Source of the DNA: Bacillota bacterium
GTDB taxonomy: Bacteria; Bacillota; Clostridia; Acetivibrionales; DTU013
Assembly: GCA_023411575.1 (NCBI GenBank)
Contig: JAEYOP010000030.1
Span: 1 to 64,000 of the forward strand
Length of the DNA: 64,000 nucleotides
Direction of reading: 5' to 3'
Shown here: positions 44,100-52,362 of the stretch, piece by piece
How positions within the stretch are numbered: position 1 is the stretch's first letter
How the letters are laid out: each line of letters opens with the position of its first letter
Notes under the pieces: generated by a model
What the model saw: only the letters and a program-made list of their open reading frames with translations
What the model was told of the DNA's origin: nothing
Databases searched by the model: none
Made by a program: the position numbers and the translations under genes

Positions 44100-44130
44100 A
44101 TTTATCGCGCTCCTCTTCCTGAAGTTTTTT

Positions 44131-44167
44131 CGACCCCTTTTGATAGTATTGCCTGATGAGGGGGTCG
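44131..44167. other. stem-loop upstream of the deiminase-like gene
   Basis: CGACCCC (44131-44137) pairs with GGGGTCG (44161-44167). Neither strand has a T run after the stem, so this is not a standard terminator. It could be an operator or leader hairpin. Confidence 0.35.
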
Positions 44168-44196
44168 CTATCCCAAGGAAAGGGAGCCCGCCGATT

Positions 44197-46665
44197 TTAA
44201 ATAAACAGACTCATATCCGATTCCTCCGCTGTTCCGAGGAAGGAAGCGACGCCGCCGATATCGACTCCGTCGATCAACTCCTCGCGCCGGATGCCCATGA
44301 TATCCATGGACATATTGCAGGCCACGAAGCGCACGCCGCTCTTTCTGGCCTGATCCATCAGCTCCTCCAGGGAGGAAATGTTCTTTTTGTTCATCAGGTA
44401 CCGGATCATCCTCGGCCCCATCCCCGCCATGTTCATCTTGGAGAGGGACAGCCGGGGGGAGCCTTTGGGCATCATCCAGCCGAACATCGCAGAAATGATA
44501 TCCTTTTTTACACTCGCGCCCTTTGGCTTCCGGAGGATATTCAGCCCCCAGAAGGTGAAGAACATCGTCACCTTCCTGCCCATTGCCGCCGCCCCGTTTG
44601 CAAGAATGAAGGAGGCAATTGCCTTATCCAGATCGTTGCTGAAAACAATCATGGATTTATCATTTTTTTTTTGACCGACCGTGGTGTCGGCGGATTTCAT
44701 TTCCTTCCGGATGGTGGCCGTAAAGGCGTTGTTTTCGAAGCTGGTCCCGAGCAGCCGGTTTCCGGTGCTCCTGCACCAGGTTTTGATGTCCTCCTGGAAA
44801 GCCGGGTCCGTTGCCTTGACTTCGAGAATTTCATTATAATTCATGGATTGAATCGTCTCGTACACCTTCATGATCGGTCCGGGACACTGCAAACCGCAGG
44901 CATCCAGCCGGATGCTTGCATCGGCCCTGCAATCGGCTCCGCTGCAGTCCACCGGCTTGATCTCGTCGTCCTTCAGGATCTTGTCGTATTCGTAAATGTC
45001 TTCGTTGGCCTGCTTCTGCACCGCCATCTGATACGTCTTGTAGCCTCCGCTCAGGTTCTTCACATTGCTGTAGCCCTTTTGCATCAGGATTCTGCAGGCC
45101 AGGTAGCCCCTCAGTCCGACCTGGCAGAAAATATAGATCCCCTTGTCGCTTGGCAGCTCTGAAAGCCGGTCCCGGAGCTCATCCAGGGGGATGTTGACGG
45201 CGCCTTTGATGGTGCCGAGCCGGAATTCCTCCAGGGAGCGGACATCAACCAGGATTCCCTTTTCGCTGTCGATGCTTCCCACCTCATCCCAGTGGAAAAG
45301 GCCGCAATCGCCCTTGAGAAGGTTGGAGGCGACGAAGCCGGCAATATTCACGGGGTCCTTTGCCGAGGAATAGGGCGGGGCATAGGATAACTCCAGCTTT
45401 TCCAGACCATATACCGTCATGCCTGCCCGCATGGCCGTGGAAAGGACGTCCATTCTTTTATCCACGCCTTCGTATCCGACGATCTGGGCTCCGAGCAGCC
45501 TGCCGTCTTCTTTTTGGAACAGCAGCTTGATGGACATGGGGATGGCGCCCGGATAATATCCCGCATGAGAGGCGGAATGGGTGAAGGATTTCTCGTAGGC
45601 CACCCCGTTCCTTTTCAGGAGCCTTTCGTTGTTGCCCGTAACCGCTACCGTGATGTCGAAGACCTTCACGATGGAAGTTCCCTGGGTTCCTTCGAATTTT
45701 TCCTGCAAGCCGCAGATGTTGTTTGCGGCGATCCTGCCCTGCTTGTTGGCCGGGCCGGCAAGCGGGATCAGCGCTCCGTTTCCGCTGACAAAGTCCTTTA
45801 TTTCCACTGCGTCTCCCACGGCATAAATATCTTCATTTGAAGTCCGCATATACTCGTCGACATAGATACCGCCGGTTTTCCCGAGCTTCAGCCCGGCTTC
45901 GGCGGCCAGCTTGGCTTCCGGCTTCACGCCGATGCCCAGGAGGACCATATCGGCCTTGAGGGTCCTTCCGCTGCTGAGCTTTACGCCGATGCAGGCGTCG
46001 TCATCTTCAAAGGCTTCCACCGCGTCCTTCAGATAGAATTCCACTTCCTTGGCCTTCATGTGCTGATGCACAAGAGCGGCCATATCATAATCCAGCGGCC
46101 CGATCACATGGTCCGCAAGCTCTACGACGGTTACCTTCACGCCGCGCAGGTGCAGATTCTCGGCCACTTCCAGCCCGATAAACCCTGCGCCCACAACAAC
46201 GGCCCTTTTGGGGTTCATCCGGTCAACATAGTCCTTGATCCGGTAGGTATCCGGAATATTCCGCAGGGTGAAGACCCTTCTGGAGTCGATTCCCTCCAGC
46301 TTCGGCCGGACCGGCTCCGCTCCGGGGGACAATACCAGCTTGTCGTAGGTTTCCGTATATACGGTGCTTTTCTGCCTGTCGAGAATTTCGACCGTCTTGC
46401 TTTCCGGATGGATTTTGAGCGCTTCGCTGTTCACTCTTACGTCGATCCGGAACCGTTCCCGCATTTTCTCCGGCGTCTGGACAAGCAGCTTGTCTTTTTC
46501 CTTTATGACCTCGCCTATATAATAAGGAAGTCCGCAGTTGGCAAAGGAAATATGCTCTCCTTTTTCCAGCAGGATGATTTCCGCGCTTTCATCCAGCCTG
46601 CGCAGCCTGGCCGCGGCGCTGGCCCCACCGGCAACGCCTCCGATGATGATTACTTTTTTTCCCAT
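44197..46665 (-). CDS. CoA-disulfide reductase fused to rhodanese, TusA and DsrE domains
   Basis: This 822-residue cytoplasmic protein has four sulfur domains. The N-terminal FAD/NAD(P)H reductase (about 1-440) has GGVAGGASAAARLRRLD and the active Cys C44 in SFANCGLPYY, as in CoA-disulfide and CoA-persulfide reductases. A rhodanese domain follows (about 450-550, Cys in FCQVGLRGY). Next is a TusA/SirA domain (LDACGLQCPGPIMK). A DsrE/F-like domain is last (SMIVFSNDLDKAIASFIL). Such fusions reduce or relay sulfane sulfur and CoA persulfides. The start is ATG 46665 after GGGGGAGG; a 12-residue longer frame lacks a site. Confidence 0.93.
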   Translation of the reverse strand: MGKKVIIIGGVAGGASAAARLRRLDESAEIILLEKGEHISFANCGLPYYIGEVIKEKDKLLVQTPEKMRERFRIDVRVNSEALKIHPESKTVEILDRQKSTVYTETYDKLVLSPGAEPVRPKLEGIDSRRVFTLRNIPDTYRIKDYVDRMNPKRAVVVGAGFIGLEVAENLHLRGVKVTVVELADHVIGPLDYDMAALVHQHMKAKEVEFYLKDAVEAFEDDDACIGVKLSSGRTLKADMVLLGIGVKPEAKLAAEAGLKLGKTGGIYVDEYMRTSNEDIYAVGDAVEIKDFVSGNGALIPLAGPANKQGRIAANNICGLQEKFEGTQGTSIVKVFDITVAVTGNNERLLKRNGVAYEKSFTHSASHAGYYPGAIPMSIKLLFQKEDGRLLGAQIVGYEGVDKRMDVLSTAMRAGMTVYGLEKLELSYAPPYSSAKDPVNIAGFVASNLLKGDCGLFHWDEVGSIDSEKGILVDVRSLEEFRLGTIKGAVNIPLDELRDRLSELPSDKGIYIFCQVGLRGYLACRILMQKGYSNVKNLSGGYKTYQMAVQKQANEDIYEYDKILKDDEIKPVDCSGADCRADASIRLDACGLQCPGPIMKVYETIQSMNYNEILEVKATDPAFQEDIKTWCRSTGNRLLGTSFENNAFTATIRKEMKSADTTVGQKKNDKSMIVFSNDLDKAIASFILANGAAAMGRKVTMFFTFWGLNILRKPKGASVKKDIISAMFGWMMPKGSPRLSLSKMNMAGMGPRMIRYLMNKKNISSLEELMDQARKSGVRFVACNMSMDIMGIRREELIDGVDIGGVASFLGTAEESDMSLFI

Positions 46666-46710
46666 GGATTGACCTCCCCCGTTTTGCTTCAATAATATCA
46701 TTATATTAAG

Positions 46711-46739
46711 ATTTTACGATATTGTTAACGTTTTGTCAA
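46711..46739 (-). promoter_or_regulatory. sigma-A promoter of the CoA-disulfide reductase fusion
   Basis: The minus strand reads a consensus TTGACA (46734-46739), a 17-base spacer and TAAAAT (46711-46716). Two AACGTT palindromes 11 bases apart (46727-46732 and 46738-46743) overlap the -35. Confidence 0.75.
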
Positions 46740-46754
46740 CGTTTCCACTTTACA

Positions 46755-46773
46755 TATACCCCCATAGGGTATA
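46755..46773. promoter_or_regulatory. CsoR-type operator between divergent sulfur genes
   Basis: TATACCC-CCATA-GGGTATA, a perfect 7-5-7 palindrome, lies 15 bases upstream of the -35 of the reductase fusion. It also overlaps the likely -10 (TATACC, 46755-46760, with TTGTCA at 46733-46738) of the ferredoxin gene. Confidence 0.75.
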
Positions 46774-46824
46774 TAATAAACGTATTCCATAAAGATATTT
46801 ACGCCATAGAAAGGAATTTGAAAC

Positions 46825-47007
46825 ATGAATATTACGGTTGACAAGCAAAGATGCCCGCAGAACCATGCATGCCCCGCCGTGAGGGTTTGTCCTGCAAAGG
46901 CGATAAAACAGAACGGATACGGCCTGCCGGAAATCGATCCGGAAAAGTGCATCCAATGCAAAAAATGCATTCTTTTCTGCCCAATGCGGGCGATACAGGC
47001 GAATTGA
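46825..47007 (+). CDS. small ferredoxin with one atypical cluster site
   Basis: This 60-residue two-cluster-type ferredoxin has a standard second site (C42-x2-C45-x2-C48-x3-C52-P). The first site reads C10-x5-C16-x5-C22-P: the usual second Cys is Asn13 and the spacing before CP is two longer. So one 4Fe-4S cluster is secure and the second is absent or altered. The ribosome site is AAAGGAAT. It shares a CsoR-type operator region with the divergent reductase fusion and may feed it electrons. Confidence 0.88.
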   Translation: MNITVDKQRCPQNHACPAVRVCPAKAIKQNGYGLPEIDPEKCIQCKKCILFCPMRAIQAN

Positions 47008-47111
47008 CAATACCTGTCCGACGCAATCCCATCCGAAACAGGCAGCAGGCTCCAGTGCACTTGCGCTCCGCCGGCTGCCTTTGCTATTTATCCATATATT
47101 TCTTGATAAAA

Positions 47112-47140
47112 TTGATAAATAATAGCATTTATTATATAAT
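47112..47140 (+). promoter_or_regulatory. sigma-A promoter of the zinc-ribbon gene
   Basis: TTGATA (47112-47117), 17 bases, TATAAT (47135-47140), about 80 bases before the start codon. Confidence 0.75.
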
Positions 47141-47221
47141 GTTTACACAATTGATTTTGCAACAGGGCACGGGGGCTGGCGCGAATCGGCCTCCGCATTA
47201 TTTAGGAAGGGAGAGACTCAA

Positions 47222-47821
47222 ATGTATTGTTTGAAATGTGGGAGTCAAATGGCCGACGATTCAAAATTCTGCATTGCCTGCGGAGCGAAGCTGGAAACCA
47301 GCGGTCCCGTACAGGAATCCGCCGCCCAGGAGGCAGCGGTCAGCGTGGAAGGCTCCGCCGCCGTGACGGAGGAAGCCGCTTATCCCAATACGCCTACGCC
47401 GCCGCCTGCGCCGCCGGTCCAGGCACAGCCCAAACCGGCGTCGGCCGGCTTTACTCCGGTGTCCCCCCAGCCTGCACAGCCGGTGCAGCAGCAGCCCAAA
47501 CCGTCCCCGGCGAACTATCCCCCCGCGGCGCCCCAGCCCGTGATGCCTGCGAAACCCGAAAAAAGAGAGCCTTTGCCGGTGTGGAAGTACATAGGCATAT
47601 TCCTGATCATGGCGATTCCGATAGTAGGGATCGTGATGGTATTCATATGGGCTTTTGGCAGCTCCTTCAACCGGAATACGAAAAATTACGCCCGTGCGGT
47701 TCTGATCACATTCGTGATTTTCCTGGTGCTGTCTTTGGCCGGGTACCTTACGATATGGCCAAGCGTGCAGGAGATCATCAATAATCTTATGCCCAGCGGC
47801 GGTCTGCCGGTCACCGGCTGA
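47222..47821 (+). CDS. zinc-ribbon membrane protein of unknown function
   Basis: The 199 residues begin with a zinc ribbon (YCLKCGSQMADDSKFCIACG, two CxxC pairs), then a Pro/Ala/Gln-rich linker (about 45-115) and two transmembrane helices (about 122-144 and 158-178). Zinc-ribbon membrane proteins of this layout are common in Firmicutes and have no assigned function. The ribosome site is AAGGGAG. It is monocistronic, with its own promoter and terminator. Confidence 0.85.
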   Translation: MYCLKCGSQMADDSKFCIACGAKLETSGPVQESAAQEAAVSVEGSAAVTEEAAYPNTPTPPPAPPVQAQPKPASAGFTPVSPQPAQPVQQQPKPSPANYPPAAPQPVMPAKPEKREPLPVWKYIGIFLIMAIPIVGIVMVFIWAFGSSFNRNTKNYARAVLITFVIFLVLSLAGYLTIWPSVQEIINNLMPSGGLPVTG

Positions 47822-47846
47822 GGAACCCCGGCTTAAGGTCTATAGA

Positions 47847-47888
47847 GAGGCGGGCGCGAAGCACTTTTTCGGCACCGCCTCCATTTTT
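47847..47888 (+). terminator. rho-independent terminator
   Basis: GAGGCGG (47847-47853) pairs with CCGCCTC (47875-47881) and is followed by CATTTTTG. Confidence 0.75.
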
Positions 47889-47972
47889 GTCAAAGATCCT
47901 TTCAGGAATAGAAAAACAGCCCGTTTTCATATATAATGAACATCGGGCAATTCGGTGGGTAGAGGTGGAGAA

Positions 47973-48866
47973 ATGGTTAATGTGAGCAACGGGAACGAGA
48001 TTGTAAGCAATCTCGAGCTTTTTAAAAAAATGTACGACGCGGTGCGGCTGGTCGATCCCATGGGCAAACGGGTCCTGCTGTACAAAAACGGACAACTGGA
48101 GGAACTGAAGCAAAGCTGCTTCGGATACTGGGACAAGCATAAGGTTTGCGACAACTGCATTTCCATGCGCGCGTTCAATGAAAACAAATCCTTTGTCAAG
48201 ATTGAGTATTCCAAAAACAGCATTTTCACAGTGCTGGCAATACCGGTGGAATCCAGTGACAAGCGCGTGGTAGTGGAACTGCTGAAAGACACTACTGACA
48301 GCTTGATTGTGGAAAGCGGCAATGAACATGCTTCGGTTCTCTACCAGGAAAAAATAGACGGCATGAACAGCCTGGCTTTCCTGGATGCGCTTACGGAGGT
48401 TTACAACCGGAGATACATCAATGAAAAGCTTCCGGTGGACATGCTGAACGCCGCGCTTTCGAAGTATGGCCTTTCGGTCATTCTGGCGGACATCGATTTT
48501 TTCAAAAAGGTAAACGATACCTACGGCCACCTTGCCGGGGACAAGGTATTACAGGAATTTGCGGCGGTCCTGAAGCAATGCCTGAAAAGGGAATCGGACT
48601 GGATCGCCCGGTTCGGAGGTGAGGAATTCCTGGTCTGCCTTCCCGGGGCGAGAGCCGACAAGGCTGTAAAAATTGCCGAGGATATGAGGGCCATGGTAGA
48701 AAACAGCGTCATCCGGTATGACGAGATCGACATCGGGATAACCGTGAGCCTTGGCGTCAGCAGCATCCTTTCCGGGGACAACGTTACCCTGGAAAATTTG
48801 CTGGAGGATGTGGACAAAAAGCTTTATCTAGCAAAATCAAACGGACGCAACAGGGTGGAGGCATAA
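47973..48866 (+). CDS. diguanylate cyclase, GGDEF
   Basis: This 297-residue protein has an N-terminal PAS-like sensory domain of about 130 residues and a GGDEF domain. The active site is GGEEF (from residue 215), and an inhibitory-site RxxD lies five residues before it (RESD-WIARF-GGEEF), so it should make c-di-GMP with product feedback. The sensor contains a Cys group (C-x10-C-x2-C) that could bind metal or sense redox. There are no membrane helices. The start is ATG 47973 after GGTGGAG; the longer frame uses a GTG without a site. Confidence 0.92.
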   Translation: MVNVSNGNEIVSNLELFKKMYDAVRLVDPMGKRVLLYKNGQLEELKQSCFGYWDKHKVCDNCISMRAFNENKSFVKIEYSKNSIFTVLAIPVESSDKRVVVELLKDTTDSLIVESGNEHASVLYQEKIDGMNSLAFLDALTEVYNRRYINEKLPVDMLNAALSKYGLSVILADIDFFKKVNDTYGHLAGDKVLQEFAAVLKQCLKRESDWIARFGGEEFLVCLPGARADKAVKIAEDMRAMVENSVIRYDEIDIGITVSLGVSSILSGDNVTLENLLEDVDKKLYLAKSNGRNRVEA

Positions 48867-48894
48867 TCCACCCTTCCGCAGGAGGATGAGACAG

Positions 48895-49725
48895 ATGCAT
48901 TATGAGACAATAGCTATTTGGGACCATTTTCAAGGGAATATTCACGGCAAGGCGACGCTGGAAGCCTACATCCCGGAGCATTCGCCGGAGATTTCCTTTA
49001 TAAAAAACAAAAAAGCCGTTCTGGTTTGCCCGGGCGGAGGCTACTACTTCGTATCGAAAAGGGAGGGGGAGGCCGTCGCGCTCGCTTTTGCGGCCCAGGG
49101 CTTCAACGCCTTTGTGCTGACCTATGAGGTGGCGCCGGCGGTAAGGCATCCCCAGCCGATCCTGGAGGTTTCCAGGGCGGTCTGCCTGATCCGGGAAAAT
49201 GCGGAGAAATGGCACACGGACCCGGATAAAATTTCGGTGTGCGGCTTCTCGGCCGGCGGGCATCTGGCCGCAAGCCTGGGCGTTTTCTGGAAGGGAGCCT
49301 ATATCCGGGAAAGGCTTGGCATTCCCGAAGGCTTGAACAAGCCCAATTCCCTGATCCTTTGCTATCCGGTCATCACTTCGAGGATCGGCCTCGCCCATAG
49401 GGGTTCCTTCTATAACCTGCTGGGAGAGGGCCGGGAAGAAAGCGTATATGAAACCATGTCCCTCGAAAATTTCGTCAGCGGCGATACGCCTCCGGCTTTC
49501 CTCTGGCATACGTTCGACGACGGGGCTGTGCCCGTGGAGAATTCGCTGCTGTTTGCGCAGGGTCTGAAAAAGGCCGATATTCCTTTTGAACTGCATGTGT
49601 TCCCGCAGGGGGCCCACGGCCTGTCGCTGTGCGATGAGAGGACCTCCACGGGACCCGAGCACCTCAACCCTCATGCGGCGCAGTGGTTTGAGCTGTGCGT
49701 CGCCTGGCTGAAGAAGTTTGCCTAG
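48895..49725 (+). CDS. alpha/beta-hydrolase esterase
   Basis: This 276-residue hydrolase resembles acetyl-xylan and related carbohydrate esterases (BD-FAE/DUF of the Abhydrolase_3 type). It has the oxyanion-loop motif VCPGGGYYFVS, nucleophile Ser in GFSAGG, Asp in DDGAVPVENS and His in GAHGLSL. It has no signal peptide. The start is ATG 48895, nine bases after AGGAGG; the ATG at 48886 directly abuts the site. It follows the cyclase gene by 28 bases. It probably deacetylates a sugar substrate, but the substrate is unknown. Confidence 0.85.
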   Translation: MHYETIAIWDHFQGNIHGKATLEAYIPEHSPEISFIKNKKAVLVCPGGGYYFVSKREGEAVALAFAAQGFNAFVLTYEVAPAVRHPQPILEVSRAVCLIRENAEKWHTDPDKISVCGFSAGGHLAASLGVFWKGAYIRERLGIPEGLNKPNSLILCYPVITSRIGLAHRGSFYNLLGEGREESVYETMSLENFVSGDTPPAFLWHTFDDGAVPVENSLLFAQGLKKADIPFELHVFPQGAHGLSLCDERTSTGPEHLNPHAAQWFELCVAWLKKFA

Positions 49726-49795
49726 GAACAATGGACAGGATCAAAATGGAGGCGACCCGAAGCATTCGCCGGATCCTATAAATTATATTTCTTTA

Positions 49796-49824
49796 TTGAC
49801 AACAAACAGGAAACCAATTATAAT
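49796..49824 (+). promoter_or_regulatory. consensus sigma-A promoter
   Basis: TTGACA (49796-49801), 17 bases, TATAAT (49819-49824): a perfect match at both elements. It drives the operon at 50018-55476. Confidence 0.9.
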
Positions 49825-49831
49825 AACAACA

Positions 49832-50017
49832 AAACCGATATATTTAGTATGGATTAATCTTTTCGGGAGGCTCGGCTTCACGGACCTCCCGGGAAGCCTG
49901 AAGAATCCTGCTAAATACGAGGAGTATACTGTTTGTCTGCGTTAGACAAGACCTTTGTCCGCCCAAAACACGATAAAACGTATAGGAATAATTCTATTAC
50001 ATAAAAGGAGAGATGAT
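49832..50017 (+). ncRNA. long structured leader of the amino-acid operon
   Basis: The leader is about 186 bases. It contains CGGGAGG paired with CCTCCCG (49864-49893) and a TTGTCT-GCGT-TAGACAA stem (about 49932-49949). It does not match a riboswitch family that I recognise. Confidence 0.35.
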
Positions 50018-50542
50018 ATGGCACGCATACAGCCTGTGGAATATTCCGAAGCCGATAGGGAGGTCCGGGAACAGTTTGAGGATCAGATCAGGAAGCACGG
50101 CCGGATTACAAACATGAAAAGGACGCTGCTGCATTCGATTCCGGCCTTCCGGGCGCTGATGGAGTGGTATCCGCTCCGGGATTCCGTACGGGAATTCATC
50201 GGGGATGAGGAGGTCAATTATTTTTGCCATGCCATCTCCTCGCAAAGCGGCTGCCTGATTTGCTCCACCTTTTTCCGGAAAATCCTCATCGACTCCGGAA
50301 AAGACCCGGATAAACCGGAGCTTACAGAAAGAGAACAGCTGCTGATCGAGTTCGGACGGCAGTGCGTGACGGATGCCAATGAAATTGGGGAAGAGCTTTT
50401 CAACAGGCTGCGGGCGCATTTCAACGAAGAACAGATCGTCTTGCTGACTGCCTTTGCAGGACTAATGATTGCGACAAACCTGATTAACAACGCACTCCAG
50501 GTTGATCTGGATGATTATCTTGAAAGTTATACAAGGAGGTAG
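50018..50542 (+). CDS. carboxymuconolactone-decarboxylase-family protein
   Basis: This 174-residue all-helical protein of the AhpD-like/CMD superfamily has CxxC (C79-x2-C82 in SGCLICSTFF). The His that follows four residues later in AhpD is Phe here, so AhpD peroxidase chemistry is doubtful. The start is ATG 50018 after AAAGGAG. It is the first gene of the operon, seven bases before the SDR gene. CMD-family proteins often accompany dehydrogenases, with uncertain role. Confidence 0.8.
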   Translation: MARIQPVEYSEADREVREQFEDQIRKHGRITNMKRTLLHSIPAFRALMEWYPLRDSVREFIGDEEVNYFCHAISSQSGCLICSTFFRKILIDSGKDPDKPELTEREQLLIEFGRQCVTDANEIGEELFNRLRAHFNEEQIVLLTAFAGLMIATNLINNALQVDLDDYLESYTRR

Positions 50543-50548
50543 GCGAAG

Positions 50549-51352
50549 ATGGGGCAATTTTCAGGAAAGACCATATTTATCACAGGGGCCGCAAAAGGCC
50601 AGGGAAGGGCCGTCGCACTTGCATTCGCCCGGGAGGGGGCCAATATCGTCGGCTTTGACCTGGGCAGCAGGATAAGCTATCCGGCCTATAACAACAGCTC
50701 GACGGATGACCTCGAACTCCTGAAACGGGATATTCAGGCGGTTGGGGCCAGAGCGGCCGTATTCGCCGGAGACGTAAGAAACGCGAAGGACGTGGAGGAG
50801 GCCGTGGCAGGGGGTGTCCGGGCCTTCGGCACGATTGACGTTCTCTTTAACAACGCGGGAATTTGCGCATACGGCTTATCCCATGAACTGACCGAAGCCG
50901 AATGGGACGCCATGATCGATATCAATCTGAAGGGCTCGTGGCTGGCGGCAAAGTATGTCATACCCCACCTGATCGCACAGAAAAGCGGAGTGATCCTGAA
51001 TAATTCTTCCATCGCAGGCCTTCGCGGAATGAACCGCCTTTCTCACTATGCCGCGTCGAAATGGGCCCTTGTAGGACTGACAAAGTCGCTGGCCCTGGAG
51101 CTTGCAGCGTATAACATCCGCGTGATCAGCATTCATCCCACCGGCGTCAATACCCCCATGAACGACGGCCTTGCTTTCCTCGAAGGCACCACGACGGAGG
51201 AAATTGCGGAGCGCTCGGCAGGAAACCTTCTGCCCGTGCCGTGGATTGAACCGGAGGATGTGGCGGAAGCCGTCCTGTTCCTTGCAAGCGATAAATCCCG
51301 TTTCGTTACCGGCAGTCAATTTGTACTCGATGCCGGACTCTTAACAAGGTAG
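50549..51352 (+). CDS. short-chain dehydrogenase, mycofactocin-type subfamily
   Basis: This 267-residue SDR has a Rossmann motif GAAKGQGR and a catalytic Tyr/Lys in YAASK. It also has two hallmarks of the mycofactocin-dependent subgroup (TIGR03971-like): an insertion after the second strand (ISYPAYNNSSTDDLELL) and HPTGVNTPMN. Those enzymes hold NAD(H) tightly and pass electrons to mycofactocin. No mycofactocin genes are in the window, so the electron acceptor is open. The ribosome site is AGGAGG. Confidence 0.82.
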   Translation: MGQFSGKTIFITGAAKGQGRAVALAFAREGANIVGFDLGSRISYPAYNNSSTDDLELLKRDIQAVGARAAVFAGDVRNAKDVEEAVAGGVRAFGTIDVLFNNAGICAYGLSHELTEAEWDAMIDINLKGSWLAAKYVIPHLIAQKSGVILNNSSIAGLRGMNRLSHYAASKWALVGLTKSLALELAAYNIRVISIHPTGVNTPMNDGLAFLEGTTTEEIAERSAGNLLPVPWIEPEDVAEAVLFLASDKSRFVTGSQFVLDAGLLTR

Positions 51353-51390
51353 TAATGAACTATATAAAAAATATTATTTGGAGGATTGTT

Positions 51391-52269
51391 ATGAAAAAAA
51401 CAGCTATTGCCGCAATTACCCTGGTGCTTTTTGCCCTTTTCCTGGCCGGCTGCGGTCAGGCCGCAGAGACAGCAGCGCCCCTTTCCAGTGAAACCGCTGC
51501 CGCAACGGAAGCAGCTACGCCCGCCGAAACGGCCGCACCGTCGGAAGCAGCCGCTGCCGAACCCCAGATTGTCAAGGTTGGTACCATGGGTACATATGAA
51601 CCCTTTACGTATGTGGATGCCAACAACAACCTTACCGGATATGATATCGAAGTGCTCCGCCTTGTGGAAAAGACGGATCCAAGCCTGAAATTCGAGTTTG
51701 TAACGGGACCCTGGGATTCTCTCTTCCCCGGACTGGACGCGGATAAGCTCCAACTGCTCGCAAACCAGATTACCAGCAATCCCGACCGCGAAGCAAAATA
51801 CCTGCTGACTGAAAATACTTATCATACGTGCGTAAGCCAGTTGATTGCAAAGAAAGGCCGCACGGACATCAAGAGCCTGAACGACCTGAAGGGCAAGAAA
51901 ATCGGCACCACCGTGGGCGATTCCTTTACCCGCTTCCTGGAGGACTGGAACGAACAAAACGGAAAAATACTCGATATCGTTTATTATGAAGAAGATGTCA
52001 CCACTTTGCTGCAGGATATCGTAAACGGACGGATCGACGCCACTCTGAACGACCCCATTATGGCGGTTGCGAAGGCGAAGGCGCAGAACCTTGACGTGGA
52101 ACCGGTGGGAGAACGCCTGTCGGAAGACCCGACGCACTTTATCCTGAAAAAGGATGCGGCGGGAGAGGAAATCCTGAAAAAGGTGGACGCGGCCCTGTCG
52201 AAGATGAAAGAGGACGGCTCCCTCAGCCAATTGTCCATTCAGTGGTTCGGCGTCGATTATTCGAAGTAG
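51391..52269 (+). CDS. polar amino-acid ABC binding lipoprotein
   Basis: This 292-residue family-3 binding protein has a lipoprotein signal with the lipobox LAGC, an Ala/Glu/Thr-rich linker and the SBP_bac_3 motifs (GTMGTYEPFTYVD near the N-terminus; LKGKKIGTTVGDSF). It captures a polar amino acid outside the cell. The neighbouring serine dehydratase suggests serine or a relative. The start is ATG 51391 after GGAGG. Confidence 0.92.
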   Translation: MKKTAIAAITLVLFALFLAGCGQAAETAAPLSSETAAATEAATPAETAAPSEAAAAEPQIVKVGTMGTYEPFTYVDANNNLTGYDIEVLRLVEKTDPSLKFEFVTGPWDSLFPGLDADKLQLLANQITSNPDREAKYLLTENTYHTCVSQLIAKKGRTDIKSLNDLKGKKIGTTVGDSFTRFLEDWNEQNGKILDIVYYEEDVTTLLQDIVNGRIDATLNDPIMAVAKAKAQNLDVEPVGERLSEDPTHFILKKDAAGEEILKKVDAALSKMKEDGSLSQLSIQWFGVDYSK

Positions 52270-52362
52270 TTCCGAAAAAAGAAGGGCATCACGGGTGAGC
52301 CTGTGATAAGGATGAAATGGCAGAACAATGCACCGGTTGGAGGATGAAACGGAGGGAATGGG

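Noticed and set aside
44131..44167. Terminator after the CoA-disulfide-reductase fusion
   Set aside because: The stem is good but is followed by A residues on the minus strand and by mixed bases on the plus strand.
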